Origin: Coriobacteriia bacterium
GTDB taxonomy: Bacteria > Actinomycetota > Coriobacteriia > Anaerosomatales > JAAXUF01
Length of the DNA: 64,000 nucleotides
NCBI GenBank assembly: GCA_013336165.1
Contig: JAAXUF010000003.1
Location: 124,001-188,000 of the forward strand
Direction of reading: 5' to 3'
Made by a program: the position numbers and the translations under genes
Shown: piece by piece, positions 25,183-34,101 of the stretch
Layout of the letters: each line of letters begins with the position of its first letter
Position numbering within the stretch: position 1 is the stretch's first letter
The notes under the pieces: model-generated
Told to the model about the DNA's origin: nothing
The model's database searches: none
Seen by the model: the letters and a program-made list of their open reading frames with translations, nothing else

Positions 25183-26007
25183 CTACTTGCTAGTGACGTA
25201 GACTCTGACCTCGCCGACATTCAGCGCTTCCCGCAGGTCGAGATTCTTGATGACTTTGAGAATGAAGCCGTCCTTCTCGAAAGACAGGGTGTAGAACCCG
25301 GGATTCAGCCCGGTGACGTCGAAGTCGCCGTAGTTGTCTGTGACATCCGAGAACGTTGCGCCTGTGACCTGGTGAGTGGCTGTGACCTTCACGCCATCGA
25401 TGCTGGCATCCCCTGCTGGCGAACAGACCTCCCCGCCCACAAACGGTTTGGGCAGGTTCACGTAGACGACCTGCGGGTCGTTCCCGGTCTCTGCCTTGAG
25501 CTGCTCTAGGGGCGCGTAAAGGTTCTCCTCGGTAAGGTCATCAGTGTCTACCCACGACAGAGCGTCGCTGGGGCAGGAGGTGACGCAGCGGGGCTGTTTC
25601 CAGCCGTCGTCCAAAAGGTGCGCGCACATGGTGCATTTCTGCGAGATACCGAGCTTGTCGTTTGCATAGATGGCGCCGTACGGGCAGGCGTCATTGCATG
25701 CGCCACAACCGGTGCACTTCGTCGGATCGATGATCACGATTCCGTCGTCTCGGCGGTAGATCGCACCCACGGGGCAGACCGTCATGCAGGACGCATTCGC
25801 GCACTGCTGACACATGACCGGCGTGCGCTCCATCTTCACGCGTGCGCCGGTGGCGGACTCGTGCTCGCGAATCTGGATCCAGAACTGACTCGGACCTTGG
25901 GGTGCTGCGATCGGAGACCAGTCGTTGTCGCAGTGCTCATCCTTGCAGGAGATCTGGCAGTTGCAGCACTGCACGCAGCGCGCCGGATCGACCAAGAGTG
26001 TTTTCAT
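25183..26007 (-). CDS. Transhydroxylase-like small subunit (Fe-S protein with C-terminal Cna_B-like domain)
   Basis: A 274-residue electron-transfer subunit, exactly the length of the beta subunit of pyrogallol:phloroglucinol transhydroxylase of Pelobacter acidigallici. The first 190 residues hold ferredoxin motifs (CVQCCNCQISC, CQQCANASCMTVCP, CTGCGACNDACP, CTMCAHLL with RCVTSCP), enough for three [4Fe-4S] clusters. Residues about 200-274 form a beta-sandwich regulatory-like domain (SIDGVKVTATHQVTGATFSDV), a hallmark of that subunit. The ATG at 26007 lies two bases after the large-subunit stop and has AGGAAGGG upstream. Confidence 0.88.
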   Translation of the reverse strand: MKTLLVDPARCVQCCNCQISCKDEHCDNDWSPIAAPQGPSQFWIQIREHESATGARVKMERTPVMCQQCANASCMTVCPVGAIYRRDDGIVIIDPTKCTGCGACNDACPYGAIYANDKLGISQKCTMCAHLLDDGWKQPRCVTSCPSDALSWVDTDDLTEENLYAPLEQLKAETGNDPQVVYVNLPKPFVGGEVCSPAGDASIDGVKVTATHQVTGATFSDVTDNYGDFDVTGLNPGFYTLSFEKDGFILKVIKNLDLREALNVGEVRVYVTSK

Positions 26008-26009
26008 GG

Positions 26010-28574
26010 TTAACCCTTCCTGTTCCACGTGCTGTACTTGCCGGCCCAGCCCTCTGGATACTTCGCCGCAAGGGCGGCGAGATCAGCCTTCTCGACTTCA
26101 AAGAGCGTCGAGTTGTAGGCACCGCCGACATGATGGATCGACATCGGACCAGCGTTGGAGAGGCAGTTGCCGTCGCCTCCGCGATCCAGCGAACCGATGG
26201 CCGAATCGAGCGGATCGTTCCATGAGCCGTACGTGAGCCAGGAAACGCCAGGAATCAGACGCTCAGTGACCCGCACGCCGGCGAGTACTTCGCCGCGATC
26301 GTTGAAGCACCGAACGATGTCACCCTCGACAAGTCCACGTGCGCCAGCGTCGGCCGGAGTCATCCACACTGGCTCGTAGCCGTAGCCGTCTGGTCCGTAC
26401 ACCTTGTAGTTCTCAGTCAGCCACGAGCAGTCGTTGTACTTGCCGTGGAATCTGAATTTCGGATGGGCCATAAGCATCTGCAGTGGGTACTTCGCCTTGA
26501 GATCCGTGGAACCGTAGCCCTCTATCTCAGGGATATAGTGCGGCACCGGAGGGATCTGGGCATTGTAGCCATACTTCTCCCAGAGCAGCGTTGAGAAGAT
26601 CTCGATCTTGCCCGTGGGCGTCTCGCATGGATGCGCCACAGGGTCGGCGTAGAAGCCGGAGAACTGCTTATTTCGCACATAGTTGGGCGGGGCCGGCCAT
26701 ACGTAGTAACCCTTTTCCTTGAAGTCCTCGTACTCCATCGGGATGTTGGTCTTGGCGTACATCTTCTCGAGCAGCGTGTCCTCCGTGTTACCTTCCATGA
26801 ACTGCTCACCGTAGCCAAGGCGCTGCGCGAGTTCCTCAAAGATCGCCAGGTCCGTCTTGCTCTCGCCACTCGGATCCAAAGAGCGCTGGTGGAAGACAGC
26901 TGAGCGCAGGCCGATGTAGGCCGGTGGCACGTACTGACCAACAGATCCAGGCTCAGTAAGATCCTGGCGCTCAAAGATCGTAGTGATCGGAAGAACGAGG
27001 TCCGCGTAACGGCAATCGCGATCGAACCACGGAGCCGCGACTACAAACGTCTCGATCTTCTCATTGAGGTAGGCGCGGATGTCGCGTTTGTGATCGGGCG
27101 GGTTCGTGAGAGTCGAACCGCGTTGCCACAGGAAGTGAATCTCCGAGCAGCCCGGCGCGGGATAGTCCATCTCCTCGAAGAACATCTCGGGATTGAAGTT
27201 GTCGATGTGGCCACCTTGCCAATGCTGGGGCGGATTTTCGACGCAATCGAGGAGTTTCTGGAAAGTGATCTTCTGGGGAACCTGGTTTGGATAGTAGTTC
27301 TCGAGGACCACGTTCATGCCGCCGTCGGCGTAACCGGTGGGACCAAGTTGTGTGTGGCCGTCATAGGGACCGCCCAGAGAGAGACCCGTTCCGATGATGT
27401 TGACGCCCGGCTTGCCGAGGCCTTGCATGACCTGCAACGTGCCCATCATCCGTGCGAACTCGTGTGCGAACTCGCGGCGGCAGGCGCCACCTTCCATCGC
27501 CCACAGAGACGTAGGCTTGGATGCCCACTCTCGGGCGAGTGTGACTATGACGCGTTCTGGAACTCCGCAGATCTTTGATGCCCATTCGGGGGTCTTCGGA
27601 GTCGCGTCGTCACTCTCGCCGAGAATGTAGCTCTTGAAGGAGAGGCCCGCAGGAGCTCCGAGGGGCAGGTGCGCCTCGTCGAAGCCCACGGCATGCGTAT
27701 CGAGATATGCCTTGTCGTATGTTCCCTCGCTGATCCACACATAGGCGATCGCCGCAGCCATTGCGACGTCGGTGCCAGGCCTGATCTGAATCCACTTGTC
27801 AGCGGCAAACATGCCCGTCTCATTAAGAAGTGGCTCTATCATGACAACCTTCTTGCCCAGTTCTTTCCAATAGCGCCACGCGCGCGCTGAGTCAACGCCG
27901 TTGTAGACGTTGTGGAACATGGGATCGTTGCCCCAGATGACGATGAGTTCGCTTTCCTCAGAGATGTCCTGAAGCGTGTCCTCGGCGGGGGGAAGCCCGT
28001 GTCCCATCCAGATCCCCCAAAGGAACGTCGCTCCGCACGCCCAGCCTTCCCATGAGTTCGGGGTGAACTCGCGAAGAGTCGAACCGATCATGTGCCAGAA
28101 ACGGAAGCTATCGCTGAAGAGATAGTGGAGTGACCCCCACTCAGGATGGGCCGAGAAGCCCTGGCAAAACGCGGAGGGACCATACGTAGCAATGGTTCGC
28201 CGCATTTCCTTTTCCATGATGTCATACGCTTCGTCCCACGAGATGCGCTCGTAGCCGCTGGTTCCGCGATTGTGCGCGTTTCGCTCGCCTTCCGGGTTCC
28301 AGTCGACGCGCTTCAGCGGGTAGTTCACTCGGTTCTCTGAGTAGTTCATCTGCTTTGCGACCATGCCCCACGGAAGCAGCGGGTGCGTCAGAGGCGGCTT
28401 GTAGGTCTTACCGTTCACGTCGATTTGCCAGGAGTCCACCTCCTCCGGCTCGAACTGCATTGGCTCTACACGGATGATTCTGCCATCCGCCACACTGACG
28501 AACATTGGGCCGGCGGTAGAACAGGTCGTGTAGCGCTTCACGCCGCCTGCGCCCATGTTCTCGGATGCATTCAT
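26010..28574 (-). CDS. Transhydroxylase-like molybdopterin oxidoreductase large subunit
   Basis: An 854-residue DMSO-reductase-superfamily enzyme of the pyrogallol:phloroglucinol transhydroxylase branch (Pelobacter AthL, 875 residues). It lacks the N-terminal Cys motif for a [4Fe-4S] cluster, as AthL does, and shares STAGPMFVSVADGRIIR, GERNAHNRG, YERISWDEA and NSWEGW. His143 and Ser174 match AthL His144 and the Mo ligand Ser175, while AthL Asp174 is Asn173 here. There is no Tat signal, so it is cytoplasmic. Substrate is probably a polyphenol but not proven; the Asn suggests a reaction different from transhydroxylation. The ATG at 28574 has AAGGGAG 6 bases upstream. Confidence 0.88.
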   Translation of the reverse strand: MNASENMGAGGVKRYTTCSTAGPMFVSVADGRIIRVEPMQFEPEEVDSWQIDVNGKTYKPPLTHPLLPWGMVAKQMNYSENRVNYPLKRVDWNPEGERNAHNRGTSGYERISWDEAYDIMEKEMRRTIATYGPSAFCQGFSAHPEWGSLHYLFSDSFRFWHMIGSTLREFTPNSWEGWACGATFLWGIWMGHGLPPAEDTLQDISEESELIVIWGNDPMFHNVYNGVDSARAWRYWKELGKKVVMIEPLLNETGMFAADKWIQIRPGTDVAMAAAIAYVWISEGTYDKAYLDTHAVGFDEAHLPLGAPAGLSFKSYILGESDDATPKTPEWASKICGVPERVIVTLAREWASKPTSLWAMEGGACRREFAHEFARMMGTLQVMQGLGKPGVNIIGTGLSLGGPYDGHTQLGPTGYADGGMNVVLENYYPNQVPQKITFQKLLDCVENPPQHWQGGHIDNFNPEMFFEEMDYPAPGCSEIHFLWQRGSTLTNPPDHKRDIRAYLNEKIETFVVAAPWFDRDCRYADLVLPITTIFERQDLTEPGSVGQYVPPAYIGLRSAVFHQRSLDPSGESKTDLAIFEELAQRLGYGEQFMEGNTEDTLLEKMYAKTNIPMEYEDFKEKGYYVWPAPPNYVRNKQFSGFYADPVAHPCETPTGKIEIFSTLLWEKYGYNAQIPPVPHYIPEIEGYGSTDLKAKYPLQMLMAHPKFRFHGKYNDCSWLTENYKVYGPDGYGYEPVWMTPADAGARGLVEGDIVRCFNDRGEVLAGVRVTERLIPGVSWLTYGSWNDPLDSAIGSLDRGGDGNCLSNAGPMSIHHVGGAYNSTLFEVEKADLAALAAKYPEGWAGKYSTWNRKG

Positions 28575-28593
28575 ACCAATCTCCCTTCGGTGA

Positions 28594-28672
28594 TTCGTAC
28601 CGTCGCGATCGAGGCTCGAATCCCGTCGGATTCGTCGGAGCGCGCCCAGGCGGCCGTTCCCGGTTCGTACCG
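28594..28672. repeat. Direct repeat TTCGTACCG in the divergent regulator region
   Basis: TTCGTACCG occurs at 28594-28602 and again at 28664-28672, 70 bases apart (about seven helical turns, so on one DNA face). Both lie between the transhydroxylase-like genes and the divergent LuxR gene and may be binding sites for that regulator. Confidence 0.35.
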
Positions 28673-28675
28673 CGC

Positions 28676-28703
28676 TTTGCCTGCCGAGGAAATCATGTAG
28701 AAT
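28676..28703 (+). promoter_or_regulatory. Candidate promoter of the LuxR-family gene
   Basis: TTTGCC (28676-28681) is followed after 16 bases by TAGAAT (28698-28703) on the plus strand, about 55 bases before the LuxR ATG. The downstream copy of the TTCGTACCG repeat lies just upstream of this -35 element. Confidence 0.4.
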
Positions 28704-28758
28704 CGGCGACGCGAACGCAGTCCGCTGTGAGTGTGATTTGTATTCGAGGAGACCACGT

Positions 28759-30237
28759 ATGGTCGAGAGCATTACGCCACCGAAACAGCTGAGAGATAGC
28801 CATGAGTTTGCCTCGCTGCTTGCCGTCGTCGGATTCGCCTGCTTCTGGGCCTGGATTGCGGTAATCATCCTCGGCGGGCCATTCGGCTCAATGGGCGGGC
28901 TCGATTCGTTCGACAAGCTGCTCGTGAGATTTGTGGCCCTCGCAGCGTTTGCGGCGGTCCAGTATGTGACCTACAAATGGATGGTAGGGCGGCTTACATC
29001 CGCTACCTCATCGAGGCTGCTGCCCCTCTTCGTCCTTGCCCTTGCGATTCCCGTCCCCGCGATTTCGTCCGGGGGCAGCATTCCGTCATCCATAGCGCTA
29101 GCTGTCGGTATTCTCGCTTGGCTCTGCGCGGGAGTGTCTGCTGGAATCCTTATGCTCTTGTGGGGCAATATCTGGAGCACGCTCGACGGTGATCAGGCCG
29201 ATAATCGGACGTCCGCGATCATCTTGGCCGTCTCAGCTCTGTTCGTTCCGGTGCTGTGCCTCTTCCTGGTCTTCGCGCCCAAGGGCATCGCCTTGGTTGC
29301 AGGCTATGCTCTCTACGTCGCTTCTACCGTCCTCTTCGTGATCTGTTCTTCTCGGCTTCCAACCCCAACGCAGATTGACGCCGAGACCTCGCTTCGGCGC
29401 CTGAAGCTCTACTCGCGCAGCCGTTTCACGCCCATCACAGCGGGTGTCGCGCTCGGGATCGTCCTCGGCATCTCGGTCGGAACGTTTGGGTCCGAGGATT
29501 CATTCGTTCTCTTGCTCGTCGCGATCGCGTTCGGGAGTATCGCGGCGGGAGCCGTTCTTGTGATGCACAAGCAGGTCCCGAAAATCTCGAGTGTGGAACG
29601 CATCACATTCCCTGTTCTCGGGGCGGGGCTCCTCCTTCTGCCCTTTGTCAGTGGCGGAGGGCGATGGCTTGTCGTCCTCGTGATACTCGCAGATCTGATC
29701 GCGTATCTCATCTTCCACTGGAACGTACTCGTCGCACTCTCCTACCGCTACCATGTGCTGCCGATTTACCATTTCGCGCAGGGAGAAGTGTCGCCTCTTG
29801 GCGGACTTGCCGCTGGTTGGGGCGTCGAGACGATTCTCGCGGGACTCGGCATCCCCTCCTCTGGATCCATTCTCGCTACGAGTCTGATTCTCGTATTCGT
29901 CCTCATCGTAGAGCCTGCGTTTGTCCCGTATACCTCGGACAAGACCGTCGAACTCACCGACAGAAGCGATCGGCCCAAGAAGACGCTGACTGACGAATCG
30001 GGCGGCTACTGGCGCAAGCGTTGCGCAAGAGTTTCGGAGGACCACGGTCTGACCCCGCGCGAAAACGAGGTTTTCGTGCTGCTGGCACGGGGCCGCAATA
30101 CCGAGGTCATCAGCCGGGAGCTGTTCATCTCGACCCACACCGTAAAGACGCACGTCTATCGCATCTACCGAAAGCTCAATGTGGGGACACAGCAAGAACT
30201 CATCAACACGGTGGAACACACCCGACTCGACGAGTAG
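28759..30237 (+). CDS. Membrane-bound LuxR-family transcriptional regulator
   Basis: A 492-residue protein with roughly twelve hydrophobic segments (residues 20-400) followed by a C-terminal GerE/LuxR helix-turn-helix (LTPRENEVFVLLARGRNTEVISRELFIS then THTVKTHVYRIYRKL). This architecture is typical of Coriobacteriia, where such genes sit next to Moco enzymes such as the catechol dehydroxylases of Eggerthella and answer to their substrates. The ATG at 28759 has AGGAG 8 bases upstream. It is divergent from the transhydroxylase-like genes, so it most likely senses their substrate at the membrane. Confidence 0.9.
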   Translation: MVESITPPKQLRDSHEFASLLAVVGFACFWAWIAVIILGGPFGSMGGLDSFDKLLVRFVALAAFAAVQYVTYKWMVGRLTSATSSRLLPLFVLALAIPVPAISSGGSIPSSIALAVGILAWLCAGVSAGILMLLWGNIWSTLDGDQADNRTSAIILAVSALFVPVLCLFLVFAPKGIALVAGYALYVASTVLFVICSSRLPTPTQIDAETSLRRLKLYSRSRFTPITAGVALGIVLGISVGTFGSEDSFVLLLVAIAFGSIAAGAVLVMHKQVPKISSVERITFPVLGAGLLLLPFVSGGGRWLVVLVILADLIAYLIFHWNVLVALSYRYHVLPIYHFAQGEVSPLGGLAAGWGVETILAGLGIPSSGSILATSLILVFVLIVEPAFVPYTSDKTVELTDRSDRPKKTLTDESGGYWRKRCARVSEDHGLTPRENEVFVLLARGRNTEVISRELFISTHTVKTHVYRIYRKLNVGTQQELINTVEHTRLDE

Positions 30238-30294
30238 CGTTTCAGTGAGATCGCATTTCCCCGCCGCGACTTCATTCGGGCGGCCCCGCCAGCC

Positions 30295-31092
30295 CTACAT
30301 CGCCGCGCCTTCGAGCGCGTGAGCACACACGCAGTCGCGCAGACTCGGCAGCTCGGGGACTATCGCGAAGATGATCTCTTTCAGGCGCGCGTTGTTCTCG
30401 ACAAAGACGCGCACGATCTCGTCGTTGGTGACCGGGTGGGCGCCAACGGTGCCGCAGTCGTAGTCGGTGACGATCGAAATGTTGACGTAGCACATCGCGA
30501 GTTCACGCGCGAGGTAGACCTCCGGGTACTGTGTCATGTTAATAACCTCCCACCCTGCCGAGGAAAACCACCTCGACTCGGCTTTGGTGGAGAAACGCGG
30601 CCCTTGGATCACGACGACAGTGCCGCGCGGATGCACGGTGATGCCGGCCGCTGTGGCCTTTTCGATGGCGATGGCGCGCATCGTTGGGCAATACGGATCT
30701 GCCGCGGAGACGTGCATGACTCTCGGCCCATCATAGAAAGTGTCCTTGCGCGCCGAGGTGCGGTCTACGAACTGATCGCACACCACAAAGTGGCCGGGCT
30801 CGATTTCGGGCCTGAGCGACCCCGATGCCGTGGGCCCAATGATCTGCGTGACGCCGAGCTCCTTCATCGCCGCGATGTTCGCCCGGTAGTTGATCATGTG
30901 CGGCGGGATCGAGTGATCCCTGCCGTGGCGAGCAAGAAACGCTACGCGCCTGCCGGCGACGTCGCCGATTGTGATAGGCGACGAAGGGGCACCGTAGACG
31001 GTCTCAACAACGAGTTCGTGGGCATTATCGAGCAGCTCGTAGAAGCCGCTGCCGCCGAAAACGCCGATCTCGGCTTGGGGATACTCAGACAC
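30295..31092 (-). CDS. S-methyl-5'-thioadenosine phosphorylase-like (last gene of the 14-gene operon)
   Basis: A 265-residue purine nucleoside phosphorylase of the MTAP branch: VFGGSGFYELL, phosphate-site ARHGRDH, TASGSLRPEIEPGHFVV and the MTQYPEVYLARELAMCY region with TDYDCG. It splits methylthioadenosine into adenine and methylthioribose-1-phosphate; family members can also act on 5'-deoxyadenosine. It starts at GTG 31092 behind GAGGAG and overlaps the GNAT gene by 8 bases. In an operon with two radical SAM enzymes it may clear 5'-deoxyadenosine or methylthioadenosine by-products. Confidence 0.9.
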   Translation of the reverse strand: MSEYPQAEIGVFGGSGFYELLDNAHELVVETVYGAPSSPITIGDVAGRRVAFLARHGRDHSIPPHMINYRANIAAMKELGVTQIIGPTASGSLRPEIEPGHFVVCDQFVDRTSARKDTFYDGPRVMHVSAADPYCPTMRAIAIEKATAAGITVHPRGTVVVIQGPRFSTKAESRWFSSAGWEVINMTQYPEVYLARELAMCYVNISIVTDYDCGTVGAHPVTNDEIVRVFVENNARLKEIIFAIVPELPSLRDCVCAHALEGAAM

Positions 31093-31558
31093 TCTGCTGC
31101 TCCTCGCATTCGGTGGGCTGAAGTCCACGATGACACATCGGAACTGGCCGGCACTCGGCCGCATCGGTACAACCGTCGCATTCGGCCTTGAGGCTTGAGG
31201 CTACCTCGTCCCATTCAGTCGGGAAGAACCCGAGGTGCGCATAGAATGGCACCGAAGCGCCCCGAGCAACAACTCGGATGCTCCCATGCTGCCTGAGCAG
31301 GCCCTCGAGTAGAGCGCTTCCTACTCCCTGCCGCTGGTATCCTGCAGCGACCGCGATGGGGTGCAGCCATACATAACCATCCATCCGGTCAACCCTCGCC
31401 ACGCCAGCGATCCGGCCTTCGGATTCAGCGACAAGAAACTCAGTTGGCTCGAAGTCGCCACCCATCTCCCACGCATCGAGCAGGCTGTTGATGTCGTCAG
31501 CATCTGAAGGCCGACCGGTCCTGATAGCGCATGCCGGTTGTATGCTGGGGTGGCTCAT
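31085..31558 (-). CDS. GNAT N-acetyltransferase with Cys-rich C-terminal tail
   Basis: A 157-residue acetyltransferase. The acetyl-CoA loop is GYQRQGVGSALLEGLL and the C-terminal part of the fold is FYAHLGFFPTEW. The last 30 residues add an unusual Cys cluster (CDGCTDAAECRPVPMC) that looks like a metal or cluster site. The ATG overlaps the stop of the ArsS-like gene by 4 bases. Arsenic-linked GNATs (ArsN) exist, but nothing here proves that substrate. Confidence 0.8.
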   Translation of the reverse strand: MSHPSIQPACAIRTGRPSDADDINSLLDAWEMGGDFEPTEFLVAESEGRIAGVARVDRMDGYVWLHPIAVAAGYQRQGVGSALLEGLLRQHGSIRVVARGASVPFYAHLGFFPTEWDEVASSLKAECDGCTDAAECRPVPMCHRGLQPTECEEQQSV

Positions 31559-32556
31559 TGTGCGAGCGCTCCCCCGCAGGAGCTGCCTGTACCCGCGGTG
31601 CACGCCCAGCAGTGCTCGGCTGTCGAGATCCTCGCGCCGATGAGACGGCGCGCAACCTCGTGCACCGATACGTCTCCCAGCCGCAACGCAGGGTCATCGC
31701 AACAGGGCATTTCGAGCACTTGGTTGAAGTCACAGTCGTAGAGGCACCCGTCCCAAGCGACACTCACTTGGTTAAGGCACATGAGGCTTGAGAGCGTATC
31801 GGGGTTGAAGGTCGACGCGAGCAGTTGCCGGTAGTCATCCGCTTTGCCATTCTCGTCAAGAAGGTCTGCATAGCGCCCGATCTGCATGTTGGTGATCGTG
31901 AACAGGTGATTGAAGACCACCCCTGCCCGATCCCAGAGTTCACGATGGTAATCGGCCTCAAGAGCCGCCTGCGATCCGGGAAGGCTGGCGCCGAGCGGGT
32001 TGTAGACCAAGTTCAGGACAAGTCCCGAGCCGTCTACCCCGTAGCCAAGTGCATTCAGACGCCTCAGGGCCTCCATGGACTTCTCGTAGACACCGGGTCC
32101 CCTCTGCGCATCGACGTTCTCGGCGGTGTAGCAGGGAAGGCTCGCTACGATCTCGACCTTGTTCTCGGCGAGGAAAGCGGGCAGATCCTCCATGCCGTCC
32201 ACCAGCATGACCGTGAGGTTGGAACGATCGATGACATGTACTCCGCGCCTCGTCAGCTCCTCGACGAGGAAGCGAAACGAGGGGCACAACTCGGGTGCTC
32301 CACCGGTGATGTCCACGGTCTTCGGCACAACCTCGTCAACCAAGTCGAGCACGAGACGGGCAGTCTCCTCGCTCATGGTCTCGGTGCGTGCCGGGCCGGC
32401 CTCGACATGGCAGTGGATGCAGGACTGGTTGCACAGGTGCCCCACGTTGACCTGAACCGTGTCCAGCGAGGTGCGCGAAAGTGAGACATCGAGATCCGCG
32501 ACTATCTCATCGAACGTGGTCGTCTTGTTCTGCCCTTTGTCAGCTGATATGCACAT
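31555..32556 (-). CDS. ArsS-like radical SAM protein (DUF3641 C-terminus)
   Basis: A 333-residue radical SAM enzyme of the TIGR04167/ArsS family. The cluster motif is CNQSCIHC (Cys42, 46, 49). The C-terminal DUF3641 part has SVAWDGCLYDCDFNQVLEMP and ends CWACTAGTGSSCGG, where some relatives carry selenocysteine; here it is Cys. ArsS joins a 5'-deoxyadenosyl group to dimethylarsenite on the way to arsenosugars, but no arsM is in the window, so another substrate is possible. I start it at ATG 32556; AGGAAGG is about 12 bases upstream. Confidence 0.85.
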   Translation of the reverse strand: MCISADKGQNKTTTFDEIVADLDVSLSRTSLDTVQVNVGHLCNQSCIHCHVEAGPARTETMSEETARLVLDLVDEVVPKTVDITGGAPELCPSFRFLVEELTRRGVHVIDRSNLTVMLVDGMEDLPAFLAENKVEIVASLPCYTAENVDAQRGPGVYEKSMEALRRLNALGYGVDGSGLVLNLVYNPLGASLPGSQAALEADYHRELWDRAGVVFNHLFTITNMQIGRYADLLDENGKADDYRQLLASTFNPDTLSSLMCLNQVSVAWDGCLYDCDFNQVLEMPCCDDPALRLGDVSVHEVARRLIGARISTAEHCWACTAGTGSSCGGALAQ

Positions 32557-32560
32557 GGCG

Positions 32561-33106
32561 CTATGAAACCTTCCTGTCAATGTAGTGTCCAAAACGGTCA
32601 TGTGCGGAGCACAGCAGGATGCTGGCCCGGTCCGGATCCCATCCGTTTTCGAAGCCTTCCTTCGCGCGAGCAACAAGTATGCGTGCCATAAAGAGGACGT
32701 GATCTCCGGCATCGATCCGCTGCTCGACCGCGCACTCGATCCACGCGCGGGCCCCTGACAGCCGTGGAGGGGACACGCAGCTCGCTTCCTCGGTGACAAG
32801 ACCGGCGAGTTCGATCTTGTCGGCACCATGACCGGAGACGTTTCCGCAGACCTCGACGGCCTTCTGCATGGATGTGTCCGCGACGTTGATGACGAATTGG
32901 CCGCTCTCCTCGATAAGAGTATGCGTGCGGCTCTTCGGACGAACGCTGATACCCACGAGAGGTGGCGTGTGCGACAGCGGCGTCACCCACGCCACAGCAC
33001 TCACATCGGGCCGGCCGAGCGCATCGCATGTGGTGATGAGATATACCGGACGCGGATGCAGCAGCGCTGCGATGTCTCGTCCGCCTATGAGTTTCGAAGA
33101 CTGCAA
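32561..33106 (-). CDS. Flavin reductase-like FMN-binding protein
   Basis: A 181-residue split-barrel flavoprotein: HPRPVYLITTCDALGRPDVSAVAWVTPLS at the FMN site and SGQFVINVAD. Such proteins reduce free flavin or act as small oxidoreductases. The start is TTG at 33106 with AGGAA about 10 bases upstream. It lies 17 bases after the ferredoxin-DUF169 gene and 4 bases before the ArsS-like gene, inside the large operon, where it may supply electrons to the radical SAM enzymes. Confidence 0.85.
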   Translation of the reverse strand: MQSSKLIGGRDIAALLHPRPVYLITTCDALGRPDVSAVAWVTPLSHTPPLVGISVRPKSRTHTLIEESGQFVINVADTSMQKAVEVCGNVSGHGADKIELAGLVTEEASCVSPPRLSGARAWIECAVEQRIDAGDHVLFMARILVARAKEGFENGWDPDRASILLCSAHDRFGHYIDRKVS

Positions 33107-33123
33107 GCCGGCGGTTCCTTTCC

Positions 33124-34101
33124 TTACGTGAGAGGAGACAGGTAGATCTTGTTGCGAGAATCCGATATCGCCTTTTTGCCGAGTTCCTCGAGTCCGCGGA
33201 TGAGTTCGGGCATCCGGGCAACCGGGATACCCATGAACATGAGATCGTCGGAGACATCAGAACTTGCACGGCACCCGTAGCAGCCAAGCGAAATGTTGAG
33301 TTCACCGGTCGTGTACGGATATAGCGTCGTCTCGACGCACTGGGCGTTGTAGCCGCTGACATGGAAGTCGAATCTCTTGCCCGTGAAGAAGGATGCAGAC
33401 ATGGCGAGCCACATCATCTGCTCGGGCTGGGCGATAACAGCAATGACATCGGCGGGGTACACAGCATTCGTCAGCGGCGAGACCAAGGTGGCCGCAATCG
33501 AACGCGGCTCCAAGTGCGGGCGCTCGGCGCACATCTGCTTCGCAGCCTCGATCGAGGCGAGTTTCTTGAACAGGATGTAGAGCTCCCCGCTCGCGAGTTT
33601 GGGCGGTATCTCGGTAAGTCCCAGAATTGCGGTGCCGTCGGGACATGCGTGGCACTTCGCAGACATGAGGAAGGATGCTCCCCGCCTGGCGGCCATGAGC
33701 GACTGGCAGTAGCGCAGGCGCTCCTTGGGAGCGGGCACATCCGGCATCGGCGAGCCTTCGGGAATCAGGCTGATCGCCACAGGACTCCAACGCAGTCTCA
33801 GCACGCGGGAAAGCGTTTCGGCCCAGGAACGGTAGGTGGCTGCGGTCTCCTCGGCAAGCGGAGGGGCGAACGTGCGAGCCTGCTCGGCGGAGCCACCGGC
33901 ATCGGAGGTCTCAGTGACGTGGAGCGCTCCGACCGGGCACTGACCCACGCACGTGTCGCACGCCCAACACTCCTCGGGCCGCGCAGCCACAGGCAGGGTG
34001 CGCCCGTCGATCTCCTCCATGTCGAAGACGCTTACCGGACAGAACGCCTCACACAACCCACACCCTGTGCAGCGTGCGATATCGAGTTCAATTGCGGGCA
34101 T
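33124..34101 (-). CDS. Ferredoxin-DUF169 fusion protein
   Basis: A 325-residue protein. Residues 1-65 carry two [4Fe-4S] motifs (CTGCGLCEAFCP and CWACDTCVGQCP). Residues about 85-310 are a DUF169 domain with further conserved Cys (SAKCHACPDGTA and SLGCYGCRASS). DUF169 proteins have no settled function but recur in anaerobes with redox genes. The ATG shares its first base with the radical SAM stop codon (TGATG) and has AGGAG 8 bases upstream. It is a candidate reductant for one of the radical SAM proteins. Confidence 0.85.
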   Translation of the reverse strand: MPAIELDIARCTGCGLCEAFCPVSVFDMEEIDGRTLPVAARPEECWACDTCVGQCPVGALHVTETSDAGGSAEQARTFAPPLAEETAATYRSWAETLSRVLRLRWSPVAISLIPEGSPMPDVPAPKERLRYCQSLMAARRGASFLMSAKCHACPDGTAILGLTEIPPKLASGELYILFKKLASIEAAKQMCAERPHLEPRSIAATLVSPLTNAVYPADVIAVIAQPEQMMWLAMSASFFTGKRFDFHVSGYNAQCVETTLYPYTTGELNISLGCYGCRASSDVSDDLMFMGIPVARMPELIRGLEELGKKAISDSRNKIYLSPLT

